This document shows, one piece after another, positions 1 to 8,900 of a stretch of DNA of 38,308 nt. The position numbers and the translations under genes are program-made. Origin of the DNA: Candidatus Obscuribacterales bacterium (GTDB lineage Bacteria; Cyanobacteriota; Vampirovibrionia; Obscuribacterales; Obscuribacteraceae); the NCBI GenBank assembly GCA_021732565.1, contig JAKFUT010000116.1, positions 1 to 38,308 of the forward strand, read 5' to 3'. Within the stretch, counting starts at the first letter, position 1. Each line of letters starts with the position of its first letter. The notes beneath the pieces are model-generated. The model was not told the origin of the DNA and ran no database searches. It saw only the letters and a list, made by a program, of their open reading frames with translations.

Positions 1-1
1 G

Positions 2-1381
2 ATCACAAACCTCGTGGAGGGACCTTCGTGGTCGGAGGTGTGCGGGCGGATGGGGAAACACCGCGCGCAAAGCCCGTCGTGGGAGCAGCAATGGCGCACC
101 GAGTGGCAGCGTCTATTAGAAACCGAACTAAAAGAGCTGATTCCCAAGGTTTTACATCGGCCGGATTTCTTTACTGTCGATCTAATGGAATCTAACGCAG
201 CCATAGCCAAACTACATGTGACTCTACGAGAAGGTTTGGCTGCAGACATATTGCCGCCAGGTTCAATGGCATGGAAGAAACCACAGAAGACAGTGCCGGG
301 CCGCCCTATGGCCACGCCGTTCGAATGGGAGTTCTTTAAACATCAATCACATCTTTTTCAAAAAATAGCCATGGCGGCGGGTCTAAAGTTCGATGCGCTC
401 AGCGCCAACTCGTGGATCGCGTTAGCCACCGGCAGCTTTGATGCGCGGTTGGTGGCGAGGCTAATTCCTGCAGCCAAAGACATCGTTATGGTGAAGCTAC
501 CTGATGAAGTAAGTGTAGCGGTGGAACACATTCGACAAAGCTGCAATCAATTCGAGCAATCGTATGGGCAGATGAACGCTTTCTATAGTCGATTACCCGC
601 TCGAGAACCGGAGCCGACACCCGATTTTGAGGTCAACCCGGAGGCATCCTTCGATGTGCCTGAGGTTCTCAGATACTTGAAGCGGGGAATTTCTCATGCT
701 CATGAAACGAACAAGAGGCTAGCCCAATCAACTAAAGCACCCATTCCATTGATCTTCTGGGTGCCGTTTGTTGCAAATTGGCTACCCTTTGCGTTATCTT
801 GCCGCCTCGCTTTCCCGGATATATTCAAAGAACTGGACCAGGAAATAGATTGTTGGGCACTACTTTCGCACGCTGCTGCGGGATATTGCTTTACGGAACC
901 GATTGCATTCGCTTGCAGAAAGCCGCTCATACTTCATCTAAATCAAAACGACAGGCCCCATAACGACAAGGGACCGGCAATGGTTTGGAGAGACGGATAC
1001 AGTGTCTATGCATGGCGAGGTGTAGTGATTCGCGGTGAACTACTGACCGACAAGCGCAAGATCAACGTCGAATACATTTCAAAAAATCAAAATGCAGAAC
1101 TTCGACGAGTGCTAATCGATTTATACGGTGAAGTCCGATATCTGGAAGATGCCGGCGCCAAGCTTATCGACAAGGATGTATGCGGAGAACTTTATCGATT
1201 GGACATGAGAGGCGACGAGTCCATGTGCATGGTGAAGGTTATAAACTCGACGGCAGAACCAGATGGAACTTACAAGACTTACTTCTTGCGTGTTCCGCCT
1301 TACATGAAAACAGCCAAACAAGCCGTGGCGTGGACCTTCGATATGTCGGAAAGTGAGTATCAACCAAAATTTCAGTCGTAG
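2..1381 (+). CDS. DUF6745-like protein, 5' partial
   Basis: The frame is open to the left edge of the window (ATC ACA AAC CTC GTG), so the true start may lie outside; the first visible start is GTG at 14, giving 455 residues. The C-terminal half resembles what I know of DUF6745: a motif around residues 305-340 containing HNDKGPAMVWRDGYSVYAWRG, and a tail around residues 400-450 with VKVINSTAEPDGTYKTYFLR followed by an Ala-Val-Ala-Trp-Thr-Phe box. That tail pattern is the hallmark of the family as I remember it. The function of the family is unknown to me. No signal peptide or membrane segment is visible. The gene converges on the synthase/TPR fusion, with 58 bases between the two stops. The family call is from memory and not from a search. 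Confidence 0.75.
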   Translation: MTNLVEGPSWSEVCGRMGKHRAQSPSWEQQWRTEWQRLLETELKELIPKVLHRPDFFTVDLMESNAAIAKLHVTLREGLAADILPPGSMAWKKPQKTVPGRPMATPFEWEFFKHQSHLFQKIAMAAGLKFDALSANSWIALATGSFDARLVARLIPAAKDIVMVKLPDEVSVAVEHIRQSCNQFEQSYGQMNAFYSRLPAREPEPTPDFEVNPEASFDVPEVLRYLKRGISHAHETNKRLAQSTKAPIPLIFWVPFVANWLPFALSCRLAFPDIFKELDQEIDCWALLSHAAAGYCFTEPIAFACRKPLILHLNQNDRPHNDKGPAMVWRDGYSVYAWRGVVIRGELLTDKRKINVEYISKNQNAELRRVLIDLYGEVRYLEDAGAKLIDKDVCGELYRLDMRGDESMCMVKVINSTAEPDGTYKTYFLRVPPYMKTAKQAVAWTFDMSESEYQPKFQS

Positions 1382-1439
1382 AACTCGATTTGTATATGCG
1401 CTTCGCGCGCGGCTGGGAGCGTTCTTGAGATGGTGGCAG

Positions 1440-4400
1440 CTAAGGATTTTCAGTGAATTGGCGAAGCTGTGAAAGCAACGCCGCTGCCCTTGGTTCATGC
1501 TTAGATATCTCAGCCAATTCGGCCAGTGCATGGGGTTCATTGGGAAATACCACTAAGAGTGCTTGCATGGTGTCTAACGCATCCTGATATCGGTGTCCCT
1601 TCATCTCCATCTGAGCTTGCTCAAGCAATACCTGCTTGAGTTGAGGGCCCTGTTGTAGCAATGCTTTCCAGCACAGCGACGCTTCCGGGAATTCGCCGTG
1701 GTCACTACAAATCATTCCCAGGAGTTGCGCTCCTGCAGGACAGAGTGGATCGAGAACCGCAAATTTTCGTGCCAGTTGTTGAGCCTCGTCGAGATGGCCT
1801 GTACAATACTGCCCCCACGCCGCTAGCCAATACACGAAAGGATGACCGTCAACGAACTTTGCGTCTTTCAACAGAGGCATGACAAGCTCCACGACCTTCT
1901 GCGGATCTTCTTCGCCCGATGGTTTAGTGCAAAGCATATTGCCGATCAGTCGCGGGGCGTACGTTCTGGCAATCCGCATCACTGCAACTTTGTTTCCAGG
2001 CTGGATAGCAAGCGCCCGAGTGAAATCTTGTCGCGCTCTCACTCGATCGCCAGAATTTAAATGCACAAGCCCTCGTGTTTGGAAAGTTTCAACATTTGAA
2101 GGATCAAGTTTGAGCGCCTCGTTCCAAAGATCTGCTGCACGCTGAACGTTTCCTTTATCACATTCAACAATTCCTAAAAGCCGGTTTGCTTCAGCAGTCT
2201 TTTTTAACTTTAGAGACGCCTGAACCCAGTTTACGGTTCGCTCGGGGAAACCTAACAGCTGCGCATTCTTCCCAATGGCACACATGCCGCTGGCTACCTG
2301 TTCGGGTGATTTTCCCGACCACTTCACTACAGAACTCAGGTTGCTTGAGTTTCGGTCGAACATTTCTCGATTTTTTGTCAGCGAGTTATGGTTTTCGTAT
2401 ATCCTGCCAACGTCATACTCCAGGCGATTGGTATCATCAACGTTGGGTGCGATGCCATGTATGAAATTGTCTATTCCGTCAGGTGCGATCACAAATCGCG
2501 CTGCAAAAGTTTCAGGTGAGTCGATAGCGGCGCGCCGGAAATCTTCCGCAACATCCTTGTTCTTCATCGATTCACGCAGTTTATCCAAATCGATTTGTAT
2601 AGGATTGTCGCTAGCCAAAACGACTATGTCGCACTCATTCAATAACATTACTGCGCAGTGGGGAAATACCTGGCGAAGCGCTGACAGGATGCCTCGGACA
2701 TTAACCCCGGGGACCTCCACAATTTGGCACCATACTCCGAAGACACCTCCGGGACGCAATCGATTCTTGCAAAGCTGAAAATATTCCCGAGTAAATAAAT
2801 TACAAACTCCGGCTTGCCACGGGTTGGAAGGTTCGGAAATAATCACGTCGAATCGTTGATCCGTGGCGAGAAGGAAATTGCGGCCGTCGTTAATTTCAAT
2901 GTGAACTCGAGGATCATTTTCAGGTGAATGATTCACCGCGGCGAAGTATTTGGATGTTTCTATTACAGCAGGCTCCAGTTCAATGGCCGTGATGTTGCCG
3001 TTGGTAAGCCTGGCTGCTGCGCCGATGGTGACTCCTGATCCCCATCCTATAATGGCTACATCCCGAGCCGCGGGGTGCGCAGCTATCGGGGCGTCGGCCA
3101 ACAAGATTTGAGTGCTCATGTCGTTTTCATCGGAAGCGTCAACGTGGCCGTTGGTGACGAGGCTGTGACTGGTAATTCCGTTAACCTTCGCCCAACCGAG
3201 CACTCCGACGGTGGAAGATGCACCGTCTTCATAAAACAGCAACTTGTTCTGCGAATAGAGCTCCTTGCGCCAATCTTCCAGAGACTTGAATAATTGTGTT
3301 CGCTGCAGCATCCGTCGGGCACTTTGGGCACAAACGAGAGTTTGTCGATCCCAAATTTGTGATCGAACGCTAAGAGTGAAACAGGCAAGGCAACCCACCA
3401 CTGCTACGAGTGCCTTTATTGGCAACCGGATTGATGACACGAAACAGAGAAGCATCACTCCGCTGAGAAGATTCAGCACGGTTCCGGCAATGAGCGATTT
3501 CTCCACTCCAAATAGGGGAATGAGAACGAACCCTGCAAGAAATGATCCGATAATTGCACCAAGCGTATTGCAGGAATAGAGTGTACCGACGGACTTTCCC
3601 ACTGACGATAAATTGTTTACGCAGGCCTTTACCGCTGCCGGAAAGACTGCGCCGAGAAAAAATGTTAACGGCATCATGATGCTGGCGGCAATTGCGAACC
3701 GGGCAGCAAGCGCGGTATTGGGATCGTTTGGTAAGGCAGCGTTGAGTTGAAGATTCCAATACGGCACGTAATTGAATCGATCCATGGAGAATAGACTTGC
3801 GGCACCGACCAGGAATTGAATAATTGCAAACCAGGCCAGTGGGTCCTTTGCTCTATCTATGAATCGTGCACAAACCAGGCTTCCCAGAAAAATGCCGGTC
3901 AAGAAACTGGTGAGCATCAAAGTAAATGCATATGTGCTAGAGCCGATTACCATGAGAAGTGTTCGAGTCCAGCCTACTTCGTAGATCATCGCCACTGCTC
4001 CCGAAATGCCGAAACCGATCATGGTTACGACAACTTGAGTAGAAAGCCGCGCAGATGAAACCCGACCACTCTGATTGCCGGACATAGTCGGGGCTGACGT
4101 TAGGCTAGAGTTCACCGGGGTGGTATCAGATCCGGGATTGGCTGCTGGATCGGAGCCATCAATGGCTGTGGTAGCAGATGGCTCAACTGACGAGGCTTCA
4201 GATTCAGCAATCTTAGCGTTATCAGATTCAGCAATTATAGCGTTACTTAATCCGGCACTAGCTGAGCCGAAATCAGCACCAGATGCGGTACTAAGTCCGC
4301 CGATCGCTCTGGTATCAGATCCGTCCATAGCGGTGGTATCAGATCCGGCGGGCATGTTATCGACCCGGGCAGTCGATGCGTTGTTACTAACGTCAGCCAG

Positions 4401-5174
4401 TGAAGTGGTACCACTATTTGCCGCAGTCACAGGCTCTTTGACGGCATGATCGTCCCTCGTGGCTGCATCGCTGAAACCGTGAGGACCACTGATGCCTGCC
4501 GCAACGTGCGGGAACTCAACTCGTTTTGAGACGAACACTACAATAGCGATGAGTACAAAATTGATGAGCGCCGCAATCAGTGTCGATTGATGTAAGCCCA
4601 AAGCAGGAAGCAAATACAACCCGGCAACAGCGGCACCGGCAACCGCTCCAAAAGTATTGGCGGCATACAAAGTTCCGATCTTTGATCCCACATACTCGAG
4701 ACTGTCGGTTACAAATTTGGCCAGAAGCGGTAGTGTCGCTCCCATGCAGGTCGTCGGTAAGAGCAAGATTAGCAACGCAACGGAAAACCGCAGTATGCCA
4801 AATGGAAGCGCAGTCAGATGAAAATTGCGCCAAATCATCTGATAGAGCGGAACTGCAGTGTCAAAAAGAGATGGCACCAGAAGCGCCCAGACTCCAATAA
4901 TGCCTTCCAGAATTCCGTACCAGAGAAAGGGACGCTTAACTAGATCAGCTCTACGACCAGCTACGAACGATCCAAGCGCCAATCCTCCCATGAAGACCGA
5001 TAAAACAGTGGCTGTTGCAAATGTGGTGGAGCCGAAGACGAAGACGAGCATTCGAGTCCAAACAACCTGGTAAATTAAACTGCTGAAGCCTGACGCAACA
5101 AACAGGATGATGATGAGAAGACTCAACCAGTAACCTCCACTGACACCCCCGGTCAGAACTGCCCGCCAACGCAT
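1440..5174 (-). CDS. Fused MFS-like/spermidine synthase-like protein with C-terminal TPRs
   Basis: This is a 1244-residue protein. Two related membrane halves (about residues 16-216 and 382-597) each open with an IYQVVWTR- or IYEVGWTR-type motif and a GS-T-A segment, as in the fused MFS/spermidine synthase family. They are separated by a 160-residue linker rich in Ser, Ala, Asp and Thr (about 220-380). A Rossmann methyltransferase/spermidine-synthase fold follows (about 647-862), with GWGSG at about 710, an acidic IELEP strand and an ISEPSNPW motif. The last 250 residues are TPR-like (for example LWNEALKLDPSNVETFQTRG). Known members are often called spermidine synthases, but true polyamine synthesis is unproven and no polyamine gene is nearby. 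I chose ATG at 5174; a TTG at 5198 would add eight residues and neither has a strong ribosome site. Confidence 0.85.
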   Translation of the reverse strand: MRWRAVLTGGVSGGYWLSLLIIILFVASGFSSLIYQVVWTRMLVFVFGSTTFATATVLSVFMGGLALGSFVAGRRADLVKRPFLWYGILEGIIGVWALLVPSLFDTAVPLYQMIWRNFHLTALPFGILRFSVALLILLLPTTCMGATLPLLAKFVTDSLEYVGSKIGTLYAANTFGAVAGAAVAGLYLLPALGLHQSTLIAALINFVLIAIVVFVSKRVEFPHVAAGISGPHGFSDAATRDDHAVKEPVTAANSGTTSLADVSNNASTARVDNMPAGSDTTAMDGSDTRAIGGLSTASGADFGSASAGLSNAIIAESDNAKIAESEASSVEPSATTAIDGSDPAANPGSDTTPVNSSLTSAPTMSGNQSGRVSSARLSTQVVVTMIGFGISGAVAMIYEVGWTRTLLMVIGSSTYAFTLMLTSFLTGIFLGSLVCARFIDRAKDPLAWFAIIQFLVGAASLFSMDRFNYVPYWNLQLNAALPNDPNTALAARFAIAASIMMPLTFFLGAVFPAAVKACVNNLSSVGKSVGTLYSCNTLGAIIGSFLAGFVLIPLFGVEKSLIAGTVLNLLSGVMLLCFVSSIRLPIKALVAVVGCLACFTLSVRSQIWDRQTLVCAQSARRMLQRTQLFKSLEDWRKELYSQNKLLFYEDGASSTVGVLGWAKVNGITSHSLVTNGHVDASDENDMSTQILLADAPIAAHPAARDVAIIGWGSGVTIGAAARLTNGNITAIELEPAVIETSKYFAAVNHSPENDPRVHIEINDGRNFLLATDQRFDVIISEPSNPWQAGVCNLFTREYFQLCKNRLRPGGVFGVWCQIVEVPGVNVRGILSALRQVFPHCAVMLLNECDIVVLASDNPIQIDLDKLRESMKNKDVAEDFRRAAIDSPETFAARFVIAPDGIDNFIHGIAPNVDDTNRLEYDVGRIYENHNSLTKNREMFDRNSSNLSSVVKWSGKSPEQVASGMCAIGKNAQLLGFPERTVNWVQASLKLKKTAEANRLLGIVECDKGNVQRAADLWNEALKLDPSNVETFQTRGLVHLNSGDRVRARQDFTRALAIQPGNKVAVMRIARTYAPRLIGNMLCTKPSGEEDPQKVVELVMPLLKDAKFVDGHPFVYWLAAWGQYCTGHLDEAQQLARKFAVLDPLCPAGAQLLGMICSDHGEFPEASLCWKALLQQGPQLKQVLLEQAQMEMKGHRYQDALDTMQALLVVFPNEPHALAELAEISKHEPRAAALLSQLRQFTENP

Positions 5175-5869
5175 AGAGGTTACAGCGTAGTATAACAAGC
5201 GCCAGCTTAGAAGATTCCTCTCCTCATCCAGACGCCTTCTTTGGCAGGAGTCTGAAAGTCAGCGTCTGATTCTTGTTAGATTTGATTGGAGTTTGGCCTT
5301 TGTGTTTCGCTTGGCACATAGTGGCACAGCCATTCTCATGAGTGAGAAGCGAGTACCTCAAGGCAATATTGAATGATTGTCGAGGGAAAAAATGAGGTGG
5401 ACTAAGCGGTAATTTTTCACCACTAATTACGTACATCGCAGCCGTTAGTATTTATGTCTTCTTTCGCTGGTGGTCTGGAATGCAAACAATGCACCGAGGG
5501 AATAGCCAACTAAATGTTGGTGTCCCTTTTCCTATAGAAAAGGCAACTTCAAAACCCGGATGTTCTGATAACGAAACGTTTTGGTACCAGACTAATCCGC
5601 TCGATTCTCCCGATCAGGTGCGGTGCAAGGCTCTATGTGAACTGACGCAAACCTTCAGCCATATGGCAGAAGGGAATGGTCGCCTGTGGGAGGATTCTGG
5701 CTGATTCTCTCAGCTGAGTAATCAGTGTGGCCGTCAAATTAGAACCGCGTGGAATGGCAACAGAAATGGTACACCTGCTAAGCTGAAAGGCAAGTTTGGC
5801 GGGCTGGTTCAGTGGCATATTATTGGAAGAAGAACCACGATGTCCAGATTTGTTGACCGAGGCATTTGA
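5175..5869. other. Intergenic region between divergent genes
   Basis: About 700 bases between the minus-strand synthase/TPR gene and the leader of the plus-strand LysM gene. It must carry promoters for both. I see no clear -35/-10 pair, no RNA gene and no strong terminator. Two short frames here (5224-5436 minus and 5480-5704 plus) have no recognisable protein features or convincing ribosome sites and are not called. Confidence 0.5.
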
Positions 5870-5944
5870 ATGACGCATAATCTTGACATTGCTGAACGGG
5901 TGGAGGAAAAGCCTTCAAAAAATGAGGTCGCGGAAGTAGAGTAA
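5870..5944 (+). CDS. Possible 24-residue leader ORF overlapping the LysM gene start
   Basis: An ATG at 5870 sits about 8 bases after a GAGG box and opens a 24-codon frame, MTHNLDIAERVEEKPSKNEV and four more residues, very acidic and likely helical. It ends in TAA at 5942-5944, so its stop overlaps the ATG of the long LysM gene as TAATG. That arrangement is typical of translational coupling. An in-frame TGA lies immediately before its ATG, so it is not an N-terminal extension of something larger. The LysM gene has only a weak ribosome site of its own (GGAAG), which fits coupling. Whether the peptide is made is unknown. Confidence 0.35.
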   Translation: MTHNLDIAERVEEKPSKNEVAEVE

Positions 5945-8900
5945 TGGTCACACCAAAGCCAAATGAGGGCGACGATCCCTCCAAGGACCACCGGGCAGCA
6001 AACCCTCCCGGGGGCCAGGAAATAAATGCTTCTGATATCTTTCGTGGAAGAGCCGGTTCGACTCCCCCGGGTGACAAACCCAATCCCACTCCTCCTTCAA
6101 CCACGCAAAGCGATGGTGCTGCCGCTGCAGCCGAAAAGACCAGGAAACCCTCGGACGGTCGACCACAGCTAGGCGAACATTCGCTGGAAGCAAAACGCGA
6201 AGGGGGGGATGCTGGTCCGTTAATCCACCGTACAATGCCTGACAGACCGCAGGGAGTTCGTGACGCGAATCAGGCTGCCATTGAGAACGCGAACATGCAA
6301 ACCGCCACGGGGGTGGCAAAGCCTGTTACAGTCGAATTTCGAGAGGGCGGCTCTCAGTCCATGGTTCGCATCAAGGCCGACGACGGGCGTACGGTGCTAT
6401 ATTCCAGACCCGGTGCCGATGGTCGCGACGAGTTCTTTAAACAAAACGGAGGGAAACTGGTCCAATCCGATCGGTTGGGCCAGCCGATTCCAAATGGTGA
6501 GTCACTGGCAGTGCGAAATATTCAAATGGGTCGCCAGTTTGGTCAGCCGGGCGATACGCCCCCGGTGCAACGTCCCAATCGTTCAAGCGACGTGCAAGCA
6601 GGAAAAGGTCCCCAGACTGCAGACGGCGGGCTGGTACCGGGAGCCAAGCGCCTCGATGTGGCAGATAAACCGGTGCCAGTGGGAAAAACTCCCGAAGTTA
6701 TAGTAAAACCGGGTAGCCCGACAGGCCCGGTAACTGATGCAACGGCTCCGAAGGGAGCCAAACCCTCTGATAGTCCAACTAGCGGAGGTCCACCCGGAGC
6801 TAAAGGTCAACCTGGCGATGCAGCCCCGGGCGGAGTACCCAAGGGTCCTGTAGATCTGGCTTCCGGGGGAAGAAGCCCGGGAGGGAAACCGGGCGATGTT
6901 GCTGGAATCGGGCCGGCTGGTCCAGGTGGCATTCCTGGAGATCTTGGTGGCAAGCCGGGCGCTCTAGACGGGACGCCGGGTGCCGGACCTCAATTGGATG
7001 ACTTGAGCCCTGATGGAAAAACCGTTCAGTCAATGGATGGACGATTGCAAGAACTTCTTGCAGACCCCCGACTGCAAGCCAAACTATTAGATGTCTTGCA
7101 ACCCGATGGTGACGCAGTAGTAGACCCGAGACTTCAGGAAATATTTAAGGGACTTGATCAAAACCAGATTGAGGCCATGCGCATGGGGTTGGTGGAAGGA
7201 TTGCAGGAGGGTCTGGTATTCGATGGACTTGATCCTGTGCTTCAGGGCAAGCTGCAGCAGTTGGCCGAAATTCTCGGTGTTAGGGAAGTTCCTGCTGGTA
7301 TTCTCGACGCGATCAATCAACAGGGAATTCCTGGCAGCGAGACTCTTGGCGCCGTCATGCGCGACATGGATCGAGCCGCACGACTGCTTGAAGCCGAAGG
7401 AAGATCTCCTCACGAGGTAATGGCCGCATTGATGGGACGCACTATAGATGGTGGCGAAAGCAGAACATTTTCAGTCAGTCTAGATGCAAGATCGCAATCC
7501 CTGATCGATCGGTTGCAAGGTGACGTGCTCAAGGGAGCAGGCGATGGCGTAGTTCAAGTTGCATCATCAGAGAATTTTTCTGCCGACATTGTTGATGGGG
7601 GCGATGGCTCAGTGGTCCGGCGCGAAGGTTCGGAGCACTCGGTTGTAAGGATCGCAGCAGGCGACCTTCCTCCAGCATTGAATGATGCAGCCGATCGTCC
7701 TACCGATAGTTATGAGGATACGCCGGACACGCCTGATCAACCCGTCTATAAACAAGAGAATTTTGAAACTCTCCATACAAAACCAGAAGACAAAAAGCAC
7801 CACGAACATCACGATGACGATAAACCTGTCAAATCGGGACCCACTCCCGAAGAAATTGCGATGTTGGCCCAGAAGAAATTAGAGGAAGAGAATAAGCGCA
7901 AAGAGCGAGAAGAGGAGGAACGTCGTTTAGATAAAGAGCGCAAAGACAAAGAGAAGAAGAATAAACGTGGAAGTTATCGTGTTCGACAGGGAGATTCACT
8001 GGTAACTATTGCTCAAACCCAGTGCAAAGATGGCAGTGTTGCTCCATTGATTTACGACATCAACCGCGGGCAGATCCCCGAGAAATTTCATGGAGTGCGT
8101 CGGGCCGCATGGTTGAAAGTGAATCAAGTCTTGGCACTACCCAGCGAAAATGACGTTGCGAATTATAAGCGCGGAACGGTACGTCATGCCAATATAGATA
8201 TGTCTGTGCCAGCAGGAGATACCGGCGTGGTTCCCACGCCACCAGGGGGATTCGCGTCGCCCGAGGCTGAACTTGCCGCCAAGTTTGGAATGGCGTGGGG
8301 AAGTGGTTTAGGCGGGGCCGCGAAACCTGACGAAGAAATTAAGGGCTCTCGTTCAGACGATGTGAAAAGAAAAATTCGTGAGAACCGTGAAAACATCGAA
8401 GAGGCGTTGGGTACCGGGCAACAGAAGCCGGCCGTGCCTGCGCCGAACCGTATCAAATATGTGTGTCGTATCGGTGATACTTTGCGTAGTATTGCCTTGC
8501 GACATCCAGCATTGCAAGATGTAAAACTCTGGGAGCTCGTCGCGGTGGTGAACGAACTTTCCACGGAAGTAAATTCCAAGAATGATCCTATAGCAAAGTT
8601 GGCGCGTGGGCAGATCCTGTTCCTGCCGACCCCGGAGGATATTCAATCATGGCGAGCCGGCACATTTCATAATGAGTCGAGTTTTGCTCTACTGGAAGGT
8701 TCTTACGTGGAAATGACGCGTAAGGATTGCCCGGCTTGCAGTCGACCGAGTCTGGTATCAGTTCTGGTGTGTCCTGGTTGTGGTCTCAACATGGACGGAG
8801 AACCAGTTGAGAAGCTGGAAGCTGCGCCAGTGGCAGCCACTCCGCGGTCTGTGGCCCACTCGTATGCAAGAGATGTCTGGAGCGATGGCTCTGACGATTC

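Noticed and set aside
5224-5436. 70-residue minus-strand frame in the large intergenic region
   Set aside because: No protein-like pattern or ribosome site.
5480-5704. 74-residue plus-strand frame in the large intergenic region
   Set aside because: Composition looks random and there is no convincing start signal.
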